Of a DNA stretch of 64,000 nucleotides, positions 25,135-34,022 are shown in pieces (the first letter of the stretch is position 1; each line of letters starts with the position of its first letter). Where the stretch lies: NCBI GenBank assembly GCA_965277745.1, contig OZ255837.1, forward strand, positions 1,426,001 through 1,490,000. The letters are read 5' to 3'. Made by a program: the position numbers and the translations under genes. Below the pieces are notes generated by a model that was not told where the DNA came from, made no database searches, and worked only from the letters and a program-made list of their open reading frames with translations. The stretch is from G965277745 sp965277745. Its GTDB lineage: Bacteria; Pseudomonadota; Gammaproteobacteria; Cardiobacteriales; Cardiobacteriaceae.

Positions 25135-28100
25135 CTACCACTGGTAGCCGACACTCAGGCTGACCCCCGCGTCCTTGCTGTTCGCGTTCACCGAGCCCTT
25201 GAACGCCCATTGACCGTCTGCGCTCAGCGTCGAGAAACCCACTGCCAGCGCGCCTTCTCCGCGGTAGCTCGCGGCTCCGGCGGAAAGCATGTATTTCCCC
25301 GGCAGGGAGGCCTGATTCAAGCCAGCGCTCGCCATCGCCGAGGCAATACCGCGGCTCGCGTTTTTGTCGACATGGTCGATTTCCCGGCGCAGGCGGGCCG
25401 CCGTGTCGTCCAACTGTTGCACATTGACCGCGTCATCGGGCAATGTGCCGTAAGCAACCCCATGGACTTGGTTACCGCCCATGTGCACGGTTGCGCCTTT
25501 TTGTACTTCCAGGCTTTGTTCAACATCAAGATGGTGGACCAGCAATTCGGTCTCTTCAGCGTTGCTTGGCACAAGTGCGGCACTTCGATACTCACGCACT
25601 TCCACGGCAGTGCCTGTTCGGGCAAGAATTTCCGAGTTGGTCTTTATGTCATCCGTGTTACCGGCGATAGCCTTCTTGTTACCGGCGATAGCGCCCTTGT
25701 TGCCGTCGATAGCCTTCGTGTTGCCGTCGATGGCTGTCTCGTGCTCGCCAAGGGTTTTGGTGTTGCCGGCGATAGCGCCCTTGTTACCGTCGATGGCTGT
25801 CTCGTGCTCGCCAAGGGTAGCGGTGTTACCGGCGATAGCGCCCTTGTTGCCGTCGATGGCTGTCTCGTGCTCGCCAAGGGTTATATCGTGCTCATCTAAT
25901 TTCGCCATATTACCCACGACCTCATTATCAAGATTTTTAATTTTTCCTGCGTTTTTCTCTGAGGATGTTTTGTTGCCGTAGATGAGTTGCTCGTGCTCAC
26001 CAACTCTTACTGCATTGGCTTTTGTGGCCTTCGTGTTGCCGTCGATAGCACCCTTGTTGCCGTCGATAGCCTTCGTGTTGTCGTCGATGGCTTTGAAGTT
26101 CTTTTCTGATTCCAATCTATTATTCACGATAGCATATTCAAAATCTTCATCGCGTTTTTTCCATGTCTTGATGTGATCTTCAAGAGCCTTCTTGTTGCCG
26201 GCGATAGCGCCCTTGTTGCCGTCGATAGCCTTCGTGTTGCCGTCGATGGCTGTCTCGTGCTCGCCAAGGGTTTTGGTGTTGCCGGCGATAGCGCCCTTGT
26301 TACCGTCGATGGCTGTCTCGTGCTCGCCAAGGGTAGCGGTGTTACCGGCGATAGCGCCCTTGTTGCCGTCGATGGCTGTCTCGTGCTCGCCAAGGGTTAT
26401 ATCGTGCTCATCTAATTTCGCCATATTACCCACGACCTCATTATCAAGATTTTTAATTTTTCCTGCGTTTTTCTCTGAGGATGTTTTGTTGCCGTAGATG
26501 AGTTGCTCGTGCTCACCAACTCTTACTGCATTGGCTTTTGTGGCCTTCGTGTTGCCGTCGATAGCACCCTTGTTGCCGTCGATAGCCTTCGTGTTGTCGT
26601 CGATGGCTTTGAAGTTCTTTTCTGATTCCAATCTATTATTCACGATAGCATATTCAAAATCTTCATCGCGTTTTTTCCATGTCTTGATGTGATCTTCAAG
26701 AGCCTTCTTGTTGCCGGCGATAGCGCCCTTGTTGCCGTCGATAGCCTTCGTGTTGCCGTCGATGGCTGTCTCGTGCTCGCCAAGGGTTTTGGTGTTGCCG
26801 GCGATAGCGCCCTTGTTACCGTCGATGGCTGTCTCGTGCTCGCCAAGGGTAGCGGTGTTACCGGCGATAGCGCCCTTGTTGCCGTCGATGGCTGTCTCGT
26901 GCTCGCCAAGGGTTATATCGTGCTCATCTAATTTCGCCATATTACCCACGACCTCATTATCAAGATTTTTAATTTTTCCTGCGTTTTTCTCTGAGGATGT
27001 TTTGTTGCCGTAGATGAGTTGCTCGTGCTCACCAACTCTTACTGCATTGGCTTTTGTGGCCTTCGTGTTGCCGTCGATAGCACCCTTGTTGCCGTCGATA
27101 GCCTTCGTGTTGTCGTCGATGGCTTTGAAGTTCTTTTCTGATTCCAATCTATTATTCACGATAGCATATTCAAAATCTTCATCGCGTTTTTTCCATGTCT
27201 TGATGTGATCTTCAAGAGCCTTCTTGTTGCCGGCGATAGCGCCCTTGTTGCCGTCGATAGCCTTCGTGTTGCCGTCGATGGCTGTCTCGTGCTCGCCAAG
27301 GGTAGCGGTGTTACCGGCGATAGCGCCCTTGTTACCGTCGATGGCTGTCTCGTGCTCGCCAAGGGTAGCGGTGTTACCGGCGATAGCGCCCTTGTTGCCG
27401 TCGATGGCTGTCTCGTGCTCGCCAAGGGTTATATCGTGCTCATCTAATTTCGCCATATTACCCACGACCTCATTATCAAGATTTTTAATTTTTCCTGCGT
27501 TTTTCTCTGAGGATGTTTTGTTGCCGTAGATGAGTTGCTCGTGCTCACCAACTCTTACTGCATTGGCTTTTGTGGCCTTCGTGTTGCCGTCGATAGCACC
27601 CTTGTTGCCGTCGATAGCCTTCGTGTTGTCGTCGATGGCTTTGAAGTTCTTTTCTGATTCCAATCTATTATTCACGATAGCATATTCAAAATCTTCATCG
27701 CGTTTTTTCCATGTCTTGATGTGATCTTCAAGAGCCTTCTTGTTGCCGGCGATAGCGCCCTTGTTGCCGTCGATAGCCTTCGTGTTGCCGTCGATGGCTG
27801 TCTCGTGCTCGCCAAGGGTTTTGGTGTTGCCGGCGATAGCGCCCTTGTTACCGTCGATGGCTGTCTCGTGCTCGCCAAGGGTAGCGGTGTTACCGGCGAT
27901 AGCGCCCTTGTTGCCGTCGATGGCTGTCTCGTGCTCGCCAAGGGTTATATCGTGCTCATCTAATTTCGCCATATTACCCACGACCTCATTATCAAGATTT
28001 TTAATTTTTCCTGCGTTTTTCTCTGAGGATGTTTTGTTGCCGTAGATGAGTTGCTCGTGCTCACCAACTCTTACTGCATTGGCTTTTGTGGCCTTCGTGT

Positions 28101-29079
28101 TGCCGTCGATAGCACCCTTGTTGCCGTCGATAGCCTTCGTGTTGTCGTCGATGGCTTTGAAGTTCTTTTCTGATTCCAATCTATTATTCACGATAGCATA
28201 TTCAAAATCTTCATCGCGTTTTTTCCATGTCTTGATGTGATCTTCAAGAGCCTTCTTGTTGCCGGCGATAGCGCCCTTGTTGCCGTCGATAGCCTTCGTG
28301 TTGCCGTCGATGGCTGTCTCGTGCTCGCCAAGGGTTTTGGTGTTGCCGGCGATAGCGCCCTTGTTACCGTCGATGGCTGTCTCGTGCTCGCCAAGGGTAG
28401 CGGTGTTACCGGCGATAGCGCCCTTGTTGCCGTCGATGGCTGTCTTGTGCTCGCCAAGGGTAGCGGTGTTACCTTCGACGATAGGTATCATCTTGTCAAT
28501 GACCATCTTGGAGGCCGCTGAAACTAATGCCACTTCTTGGATAGCCTTCTTGTTGCCGTCGATGGCTGTCTTGTGCTCGCCAAGGGTTATATCGTGCTCA
28601 TCTAATTTCGCCATATTACCCACGACCTCATTATCAAGATTTTTAATTTTTCCTGCGTTTTTCTCTGAGGATGTTTTGTTGCCGTAGATGAGTTGCTCGT
28701 GCTCACCAACTCTTACTGCATTGGCTTTTGTGGCCTTCGTGTTGCCGTCGATGGCTGTCTTGTGCTCGCCAAGGGTAGCGGTGTTACCTTCGACGATAGG
28801 TATCATCTTGTCAATGATCATCTTGGAGGCCGTTAATTTCGCCATATTACCCACGACCTCATTATCAAAATTTTTAATTTTTCCTGCGTTTTTCTCTGAG
28901 GATGTTTTGTTGCCGTAGATGAGTTGCTCGTGCTCACCAACTCTTACTGCATTGGCTTTTGTGGCCTTCGTGTTGCCGTCGATTTTTGTATTAAGCTCAG
29001 GTATTGTCGGCGCTGCCTCAACAAAAGCTGCCATCGAAATCGCGTATAAAAATAAAAACAATAATGATTTCTTTTTCAT
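25135..29079 (-). CDS. giant headless trimeric autotransporter adhesin (YadA-class)
   Basis: A 1314-residue trimeric autotransporter. The signal peptide is MKKKSLLFLFLYAISMAAFV, cleaved near VEA. The protein then goes straight into a coiled-coil stalk with no recognisable YadA head repeats. It ends in a neck (NVQQLDDTAARLRREIDHVD) and a four-strand YadA anchor finishing LSVGYQW with a terminal aromatic. The stalk is built of seven-residue units such as GAIAGNT and TLGEHET, placing Ile/Leu at a and Asn/His at d. Five 172-residue repeats occupy most of it. The ATG at 29079 has TGGAG eight bases upstream; the longer TTG start is rejected. A surface adhesin or spacer role is inferred; the ligand is unknown. 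Confidence 0.95.
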   Translation of the reverse strand: MKKKSLLFLFLYAISMAAFVEAAPTIPELNTKIDGNTKATKANAVRVGEHEQLIYGNKTSSEKNAGKIKNFDNEVVGNMAKLTASKMIIDKMIPIVEGNTATLGEHKTAIDGNTKATKANAVRVGEHEQLIYGNKTSSEKNAGKIKNLDNEVVGNMAKLDEHDITLGEHKTAIDGNKKAIQEVALVSAASKMVIDKMIPIVEGNTATLGEHKTAIDGNKGAIAGNTATLGEHETAIDGNKGAIAGNTKTLGEHETAIDGNTKAIDGNKGAIAGNKKALEDHIKTWKKRDEDFEYAIVNNRLESEKNFKAIDDNTKAIDGNKGAIDGNTKATKANAVRVGEHEQLIYGNKTSSEKNAGKIKNLDNEVVGNMAKLDEHDITLGEHETAIDGNKGAIAGNTATLGEHETAIDGNKGAIAGNTKTLGEHETAIDGNTKAIDGNKGAIAGNKKALEDHIKTWKKRDEDFEYAIVNNRLESEKNFKAIDDNTKAIDGNKGAIDGNTKATKANAVRVGEHEQLIYGNKTSSEKNAGKIKNLDNEVVGNMAKLDEHDITLGEHETAIDGNKGAIAGNTATLGEHETAIDGNKGAIAGNTATLGEHETAIDGNTKAIDGNKGAIAGNKKALEDHIKTWKKRDEDFEYAIVNNRLESEKNFKAIDDNTKAIDGNKGAIDGNTKATKANAVRVGEHEQLIYGNKTSSEKNAGKIKNLDNEVVGNMAKLDEHDITLGEHETAIDGNKGAIAGNTATLGEHETAIDGNKGAIAGNTKTLGEHETAIDGNTKAIDGNKGAIAGNKKALEDHIKTWKKRDEDFEYAIVNNRLESEKNFKAIDDNTKAIDGNKGAIDGNTKATKANAVRVGEHEQLIYGNKTSSEKNAGKIKNLDNEVVGNMAKLDEHDITLGEHETAIDGNKGAIAGNTATLGEHETAIDGNKGAIAGNTKTLGEHETAIDGNTKAIDGNKGAIAGNKKALEDHIKTWKKRDEDFEYAIVNNRLESEKNFKAIDDNTKAIDGNKGAIDGNTKATKANAVRVGEHEQLIYGNKTSSEKNAGKIKNLDNEVVGNMAKLDEHDITLGEHETAIDGNKGAIAGNTATLGEHETAIDGNKGAIAGNTKTLGEHETAIDGNTKAIDGNKGAIAGNKKAIAGNTDDIKTNSEILARTGTAVEVREYRSAALVPSNAEETELLVHHLDVEQSLEVQKGATVHMGGNQVHGVAYGTLPDDAVNVQQLDDTAARLRREIDHVDKNASRGIASAMASAGLNQASLPGKYMLSAGAASYRGEGALAVGFSTLSADGQWAFKGSVNANSKDAGVSLSVGYQW
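25672..28251 (-). repeat. five tandem 516-bp coding repeats in the adhesin stalk
   Basis: Units at 28251-27736, 27735-27220, 27219-26704, 26703-26188 and 26187-25672 are almost identical at DNA level, each coding 172 residues from ALEDHIKTWK to GAIAGNKK. The second unit differs where TATLG replaces TKTLG, a patch matching a sub-repeat elsewhere in the array. Shorter, more diverged copies extend upstream to about 29000. Since 172 is not a multiple of seven, each unit must contain one net four-residue stutter, apparently at EDFEYAIVNN. Copy-number change by recombination is expected to preserve frame. Confidence 0.97.
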
Positions 29080-29942
29080 TACATAAACTCCAAATAAATT
29101 CAAAATCTTATAAACCGAGATACCTGTTCAGATACCCTGAATTTAACTATACCTCAGGTTTGATTATGGATGTGTGGCCACGAATTTAAACTTATATTTT
29201 AGAAAAATTAGCCAAAGTAAAGTTTAGACCATAGTCCAGATATCCCGGTGGCATGATCACCTATAGAGCTTCATAATTTAAAATTAGCTTTTCGGGAACC
29301 GAGACGACCGCCGTAAGGCGCGCGAAAAAGCCGCCTGTATCTGTATAAAAATATGTAAATCAGCGCGTTGTGTAAATACAAAGAAAAGGAAGGCGAGCAA
29401 GAATCAAGGGCGTTTTTCGTCAACCTGCGCGAAGAGAACAAAACGCTGCGGTAGCGGCCATTGTCTTTCTTTTTTCGTCAATGGCGGGGGCGTCACAACG
29501 GGTATGGAAGAAGTGGTTTCGAAGGCAATATATGAAGATAAATCAGTGCCCTATGGGAATGGCTCGGCTGCTTTTCTCCCCCTTCCGAAGCCCTTGTCCG
29601 CAAGGGGATTCGGCGTCCGCCATGCCCGTTTTTGTCGACGCTTGTCTTTATATAAGTTAATTGTTGTCCACCCCATTGCCCGACAGCGCCCGAGGCGCGC
29701 CCTTTCTCTCCTGGGTTTGTGCACCGACAGACCGAAGAGCATGGGCCCTTCGTGAATGTGCGTCATGGAGACCGCGACTTATCGGACTTTGACGCGTGTT
29801 TGCCATGATCTTTCGCACAGGCCGCCATCGTCGGCGCGGACGTGCGCGCTTCTCGCGTGAAAACGCGAAGTCAAGGCGCGGTTTGGCAACACCGCTGCAA
29901 CGCGACCTGTTTGCCGGTAACCGCGAAACGCGGTTACCCCTG
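29080..29942. other. long gene-poor stretch upstream of the adhesin, with its promoter region
   Basis: The first ~170 bases are A/T-rich and hold a TATAAG-like -10 for the adhesin on the minus strand (29107-29112). AGATACC occurs twice, 12 bases apart, at 29118 and 29130, where the -35 would be. The remaining ~650 bases are more G/C-rich. Open frames of 60-80 codons exist on both strands, but none shows a known protein pattern or ribosome site that would justify a gene call. Confidence 0.5.
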
Positions 29943-31940
29943 TCAGGCGTTTGCGATAAAGACGATTTTTTCTATCGCCTCGATGCGATCACGCAGAGCG
30001 GCCGCTTTTTCAAATTCCAGATTGCGGGCATGCGTCAGCATTTCCTTTTCGAGGCGTCGGATTTCCTTTTCGCCTTGAGCGGGAGTCAGCTTGCGGTCGG
30101 CACCTTTCCCCTCGCTCGCCTTTGCGGTTCCCCCCCCCCCATGGGCACCTTCCATCACGTCGGCGATTTTTTTGCGGATGGTCCGCGGCACGATACCGCG
30201 TGCCTTGTTGTAAGCCGATTGTTTTTCACGACGGCGAGCCGTCTCCGCGATGGCCGTTTCCATCGAACGGGTCATGATCTCGCCATAGAGAATGGCTTTT
30301 CCCTTGGCATTGCGCGCCGCGCGCCCGATCGTCTGAATCAGCGCGCGCTCGCCACGCAGAAAACCTTCTTTGTCGGCGTCGAAGATCGCCACCAGCGACA
30401 CCTCTGGCATATCCAGCCCTTCCCGCAGCAGGTTGATCCCGACGAGGACGTCGAACTCGCCGAGACGCAGATCACGGATGATTTCCATGCGTTCTACAGT
30501 GTCGATATCGGAATGAAGATAGCGCACGCGCACTTCGTGCGCCAGCAAGAAATCGCTGAGGTCTTCGGACATTTTCTTGGTCAGCGTGGTGATCAGCACG
30601 CGTTCATTCGCCATCACGCGCTCGCGAATCTCGCCGAGCACGTCATCGACCTGGGAAGATGCCGGACGGACTTCGACTTGCGGATCAAGGAGTCCGGTCG
30701 GACGCACCACTTGTTCGACGACATTGTCGGACTGCGCCAATTCGTATGATCCGGGGGTCGCGGAAATATAGATTGTTTGCGGCGCGATCGCTTCGAATTC
30801 CTCGAAGCGCAGTGGCCGGTTGTCGAGCGCGGAGGGCAGGCGAAAACCATAATCGACCAGTGTCTCTTTGCGCGAACGGTCACCCCGGTACATGCCGTTT
30901 AGCTGTGGCACCGTCACGTGGCTTTCATCGATCATGAGCAGCGCCTCGGAAGGCAGGTAGTCATACAATGTCGGCGGTGGTTCGCCAGCCTTGCGTCCGG
31001 AAAGATAGCGCGAATAATTTTCGATGCCCGTGCAATATCCTAGCTCCAGCATCATTTCCAGGTCGAATTTGGTCCGCTGTTCGAGACGCTGCGCCTCCAC
31101 CAGTTTATTTTGCCCGTGCAGCACCGAAAGGCGATCGTGTAATTCGTTTTCGATGCTGTTCAAAGTGGCCAGGATCGTCTCGCGTGGTGTGGCATAGTGC
31201 GTTTTCGGGTAAATGGTCACCCGTGGAATGGAATCGAGTCGTTCGCCGGTCAACGGGTCGAAATAACGGATCAATTCCACTTCATCGTCGAAGAATTCGA
31301 TGCGTACGGCATAGCGTTCCGATTCCGCCGGCATGATATCGAGTACCTCCCCCCGCGCTCGAAAATTACCGCGCAACAGTTCCAGATCATTGCGCGTGTA
31401 CTGTAGTTCGGCAAGATGTGCCAGTATCTCGCGCTGATCGATGCGCATGCCCTGGCTGAGATGAAGCACCATCCGGGTGTATTTTTCCGGATCACCGAGA
31501 CCGTAAATGCAGGAAACGGAGGCCACGAGGATGGTATCTCGTCTTTCCAGCATCGCTTTGGTGGCGGAAAGACGCATTTGCGCGATATGTTCGTTGATTG
31601 AAGCGTCCTTCTCGATGAACATATCCGCGGCAGGTACGTAGGCTTCCGGCTGGTAATAATCGTAATAGGAAACGAAATATTCTACTGCGTTATAAGGGAA
31701 AAATTCGCGCATCTCTCCATATAATTGCGCCGCCAATGTCTTGTTCGGCGCCATGATCAATGCCGGGCGTTGTACTTTGGCGATGATATTGGCCATCGTG
31801 TAGGTTTTGCCGGAACCGGTCACACCGAGCAGAGTCTGACGCGCTAGGCCGTTTTCAAGACCCTCGACCAACTGCTCGATTGCCTCTGGCTGATCACCCG
31901 ACGGCGCGTAATCGGAGATCAGTTGAAATTGATTACTCAT
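29943..31940 (-). CDS. uvrB: excinuclease ABC subunit B
   Basis: A 665-residue nucleotide-excision-repair helicase that verifies damage after UvrA. Visible are Walker A GVTGSGKTYTMANII near residue 40, the beta-hairpin region YFVSYYDYYQPEAYVP, motif IDESHVTVPQ, motif VI IQTIGRAARNAKG, and the C-terminal UVR domain (EKEIRRLEKEMLTHARNLEF) that binds UvrC. The start at 31940 has GAGGA upstream. Oddly, the linker before the UVR domain is coded by eleven consecutive G (Gly codons, about residues 601-604), a slippage-prone tract. A clear LexA box was not found upstream. Confidence 0.97.
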   Translation of the reverse strand: MSNQFQLISDYAPSGDQPEAIEQLVEGLENGLARQTLLGVTGSGKTYTMANIIAKVQRPALIMAPNKTLAAQLYGEMREFFPYNAVEYFVSYYDYYQPEAYVPAADMFIEKDASINEHIAQMRLSATKAMLERRDTILVASVSCIYGLGDPEKYTRMVLHLSQGMRIDQREILAHLAELQYTRNDLELLRGNFRARGEVLDIMPAESERYAVRIEFFDDEVELIRYFDPLTGERLDSIPRVTIYPKTHYATPRETILATLNSIENELHDRLSVLHGQNKLVEAQRLEQRTKFDLEMMLELGYCTGIENYSRYLSGRKAGEPPPTLYDYLPSEALLMIDESHVTVPQLNGMYRGDRSRKETLVDYGFRLPSALDNRPLRFEEFEAIAPQTIYISATPGSYELAQSDNVVEQVVRPTGLLDPQVEVRPASSQVDDVLGEIRERVMANERVLITTLTKKMSEDLSDFLLAHEVRVRYLHSDIDTVERMEIIRDLRLGEFDVLVGINLLREGLDMPEVSLVAIFDADKEGFLRGERALIQTIGRAARNAKGKAILYGEIMTRSMETAIAETARRREKQSAYNKARGIVPRTIRKKIADVMEGAHGGGGTAKASEGKGADRKLTPAQGEKEIRRLEKEMLTHARNLEFEKAAALRDRIEAIEKIVFIANA
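30130..30140 (-). repeat. 11-base homopolymer inside uvrB
   Basis: Eleven C on the plus strand (G on the coding strand) code the Gly4 run in HGGGGTAK. Losing one base would bring a TGA about 15 codons later, removing the UVR domain; gaining one would shift the frame through that domain. The length is in the range of known phase-variable tracts. Confidence 0.85.
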
Positions 31941-32066
31941 ACTTGTCCTCTTGTCAAAAACCGGCAATCCGTCTCAAGCAGGAAAATTAGCCTATAAAAT
32001 ATCTGTATATTCGAAGTTTTTTTAGCGAAAATTTTTTATTTATCTGAATAATACTGTATTCTATCG

Positions 32067-32089
32067 GTTTAGGTATTTTATGCCTAAAC
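32067..32089. promoter_or_regulatory. inverted repeat in the uvrB/copper-chaperone-like intergenic region
   Basis: GTTTAGG and CCTAAAC are perfect complements separated by nine bases (TATTTTATG), lying about 33 bases before the ATG of the exported protein gene. It could be an operator or a leader hairpin; no matching regulator is visible nearby. Confidence 0.45.
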
Positions 32090-32121
32090 TAAATTAACAC
32101 AAATTGGAAGGAATCATTCTT

Positions 32122-32568
32122 ATGAAACGCTTACTTTTCTTACCACTTGTGGCGGTCTCTTTGCTTACCCAAGCAGATCTGACAAACAACGTATTGACGG
32201 ATTGTGCCATTCAGGAAATTTCTACCGGCAAACAGATGGCAGTTGCATTTTTTACCTTATATCACAAGGGGATGGCCCAGTCGATTGTTTCGGCGGCAAT
32301 TCCAAGTGTCTCCGAAGATGTTCAACTGTACCGCGTCGTCATGAAAAACAGCCGGATAGAAATGGAGAAAATACGCAGCTACCCATTGCGAAACGGACAA
32401 ATCCTGTTCGCTAAAGGCAGTTATCATCTGATACTGACGAAAATCAAACAATATCCAGCGGTCGGCAGTAAGCATCACCTCACGCTTACTTTTGACGATG
32501 GCGGCACGGCCAGTTGTGAAGCTGTCGTGAAAACCATTGAGCAGGTGATGAAAGCGAACAAAAATTGA
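32122..32568 (+). CDS. exported PCu(A)C-like (DUF461) protein with degenerate copper site
   Basis: A 148-residue protein with a signal peptide (MKRLLFLPLVAVSLLTQA). The body follows the PCu(A)C copper chaperone pattern: an early strand AVAFFTLYHKGM, then VQLYRVVMKNSRIEMEKI, GQILFAKGSYHLILTKIK and HHLTLTFDDGGT. Family members use a H-x10-M-x21-H-x-M set to carry Cu(I) to cytochrome oxidase. Here the first histidine is Tyr or missing and the HxM reads HLI, so most ligands appear lost. Two cysteines (near Cys31 of the precursor and in GGTASCEA) could form a disulfide. The family call is moderate; copper binding is doubtful. ATG 32122 is preferred over an upstream TTG. Confidence 0.65.
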   Translation: MKRLLFLPLVAVSLLTQADLTNNVLTDCAIQEISTGKQMAVAFFTLYHKGMAQSIVSAAIPSVSEDVQLYRVVMKNSRIEMEKIRSYPLRNGQILFAKGSYHLILTKIKQYPAVGSKHHLTLTFDDGGTASCEAVVKTIEQVMKANKN

Positions 32569-33158
32569 GCGACTGTCGCGAGCGATCGCTGAAGAGCGAC
32601 TCGTCGTTGCCGGATGCTCGAAGATTGTCACAAAGGAATACGGGATAATCTCTTCTTTACGGCGACAGAACTTGTTTTGTTTCTTTGAAAAACGTTTCGT
32701 CATCACTTTGTGTCGTTGTTTTCCACAGGAATCCAGCGGTTCTTTGTTTCGCTTTGGATCGTGATAAGCAAAACGCAGATCGACGTGAGATAAAGCGCGA
32801 CGGAATGATATTCCCTATTTACCACTCGATTTTATTATAATGTATAAATAAGAAATTTTAAATTCATATATTTTTAATTTTTACTATTTCAGCGCGTACA
32901 TGTTATCCGAAGTTTGCTTATGAGAGACCTTCGTCAGGCGCTGACAAACCAAAGCGAACGAATCCCGCGAAACGGCGTGAATTGACAGCCTTCGATAAAG
33001 AAACGGCTGTGACACAGGTTTGTACGTACTTTCCCGCCGTCCATTGACACAACATCGCCTGTATTGCCGGCAATACGCTATTTTTTATCTCGCGTGTCGT
33101 TTCGATCGCCATGGCGGAAAAGGATCGCGACCGGTTCGGATTCTCCTTCCCGCGGTGA
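32569..33158. other. gene-free stretch with an A/T-rich island
   Basis: About 590 bases between convergent genes. Bases 32805-32885 form a sharp A/T-rich island containing TATAATG, flanked by G/C-rich sequence. ACAGCC and GGCTGT face each other around 32985-33010. No protein or RNA gene is supportable; a small transcript starting in the island is possible but unproven. Confidence 0.4.
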
Positions 33159-34022
33159 TTATCTCCCCTTGTTCGGCGCTTCGATCAGCATCAATTCGTT
33201 GACGGCCGCGGCGTTGCTACGGCGAACCACCATCATCACCCGCTGTGCGGCTTTACGCGCGGCTTCCGCGAGGGTTTCACCGCGCAGGAGCTGAGCGGCC
33301 AGTACGGCGGAGAAGACGTCTCCCGTGCCTTTCGCCTCGGTGTCGTAGCAGGGATGATGCTCGACGTCGACGGCGTCTCTGTCAATAACGGCAAATTCCA
33401 TGCTTCCTTTCGCCCAGGTCTGCGGCGCGACACTGGTCGCGACGATCCATTCGGTGGTGGCGCCGAGGAGGCTTTTCGCGGCGTCGATGGCTTCTTCCAC
33501 AGTGTGAATTTTTGCCTTGGTGAGGTATTCCAGTTCGAAATGATTGGGGGTCATGCCGGTTGCGAGGTGACGTAATGTGTCACGATAGATCGAGCCCAAG
33601 GCGGGATCGACATAAAGACCGGAATCGATATCACCGAGCACCGGATCGATCTGGATGAGGATGTGCGGATAATCACGGCGCACGACAGAAAGCCATGTGG
33701 CGAGCGTCTCCGCTTGCGCCGGGCCGCCGAGATAGCCGAGCAGTATCGCTTGGACATGTTCCAGGGCGCGGCGTTCGATCAGGGCGTCGAGATAACCGGA
33801 AAACCAGTCGTTGGGAATGATGCCGCCGTACATACTTGGATAGAGCGGTGTGTTGGAAAGTAGGACGGTGGGCACGGCGGCGACGGTAAGCCCTTGCTGT
33901 TCGAGGGTGGGGACGGCGGCGCTGTTACCGACGCAACCATAGACCACTTGCGACTGGATGGAAATGACATCGATCGGCAAGGGATCCTGACAGTGCTGGT
34001 CATTGATGTGAGGGGTGCTCAT
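33159..34022 (-). CDS. pdxK: pyridoxine/pyridoxal/pyridoxamine kinase PdxK
   Basis: A 287-residue ribokinase-family enzyme salvaging vitamin B6 to pyridoxal phosphate. The segments SIQSQVVYGCVGNSAAVP, VPTVLLSNTPLYPSMYGG, IPNDWFSGYLDAL, DPVLGDIDSGLYV and the catalytic KGTGDVFSAVLAAQLL follow E. coli PdxK more closely than PdxY. The N-terminal ~17 residues are variable, as in PdxK. It is on the same strand as glnS and about 140 bases after it, probably with its own promoter. Confidence 0.92.
   Translation of the reverse strand: MSTPHINDQHCQDPLPIDVISIQSQVVYGCVGNSAAVPTLEQQGLTVAAVPTVLLSNTPLYPSMYGGIIPNDWFSGYLDALIERRALEHVQAILLGYLGGPAQAETLATWLSVVRRDYPHILIQIDPVLGDIDSGLYVDPALGSIYRDTLRHLATGMTPNHFELEYLTKAKIHTVEEAIDAAKSLLGATTEWIVATSVAPQTWAKGSMEFAVIDRDAVDVEHHPCYDTEAKGTGDVFSAVLAAQLLRGETLAEAARKAAQRVMMVVRRSNAAAVNELMLIEAPNKGR

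Noticed and set aside
25672..28251. Possible CRISPR or satellite array
   Set aside because: The 516-bp units are coding, in frame, and have no short repeat/unique spacer structure or cas genes nearby.
25210..28918. Many plus-strand open frames of 60-230 codons repeated every 516 bases
   Set aside because: They are antisense shadows of the adhesin repeats; their periodicity copies the coding repeat and none has a ribosome site or protein family signal.
29504..29766. Small overlapping frames on both strands (83 and 71 codons)
   Set aside because: No family resemblance, no ribosome site and mutual overlap; treated as chance.
31941..32121. LexA (SOS) box in front of uvrB
   Set aside because: CTGT occurs but not with the ACAG partner at the required spacing; no convincing box was found by eye.
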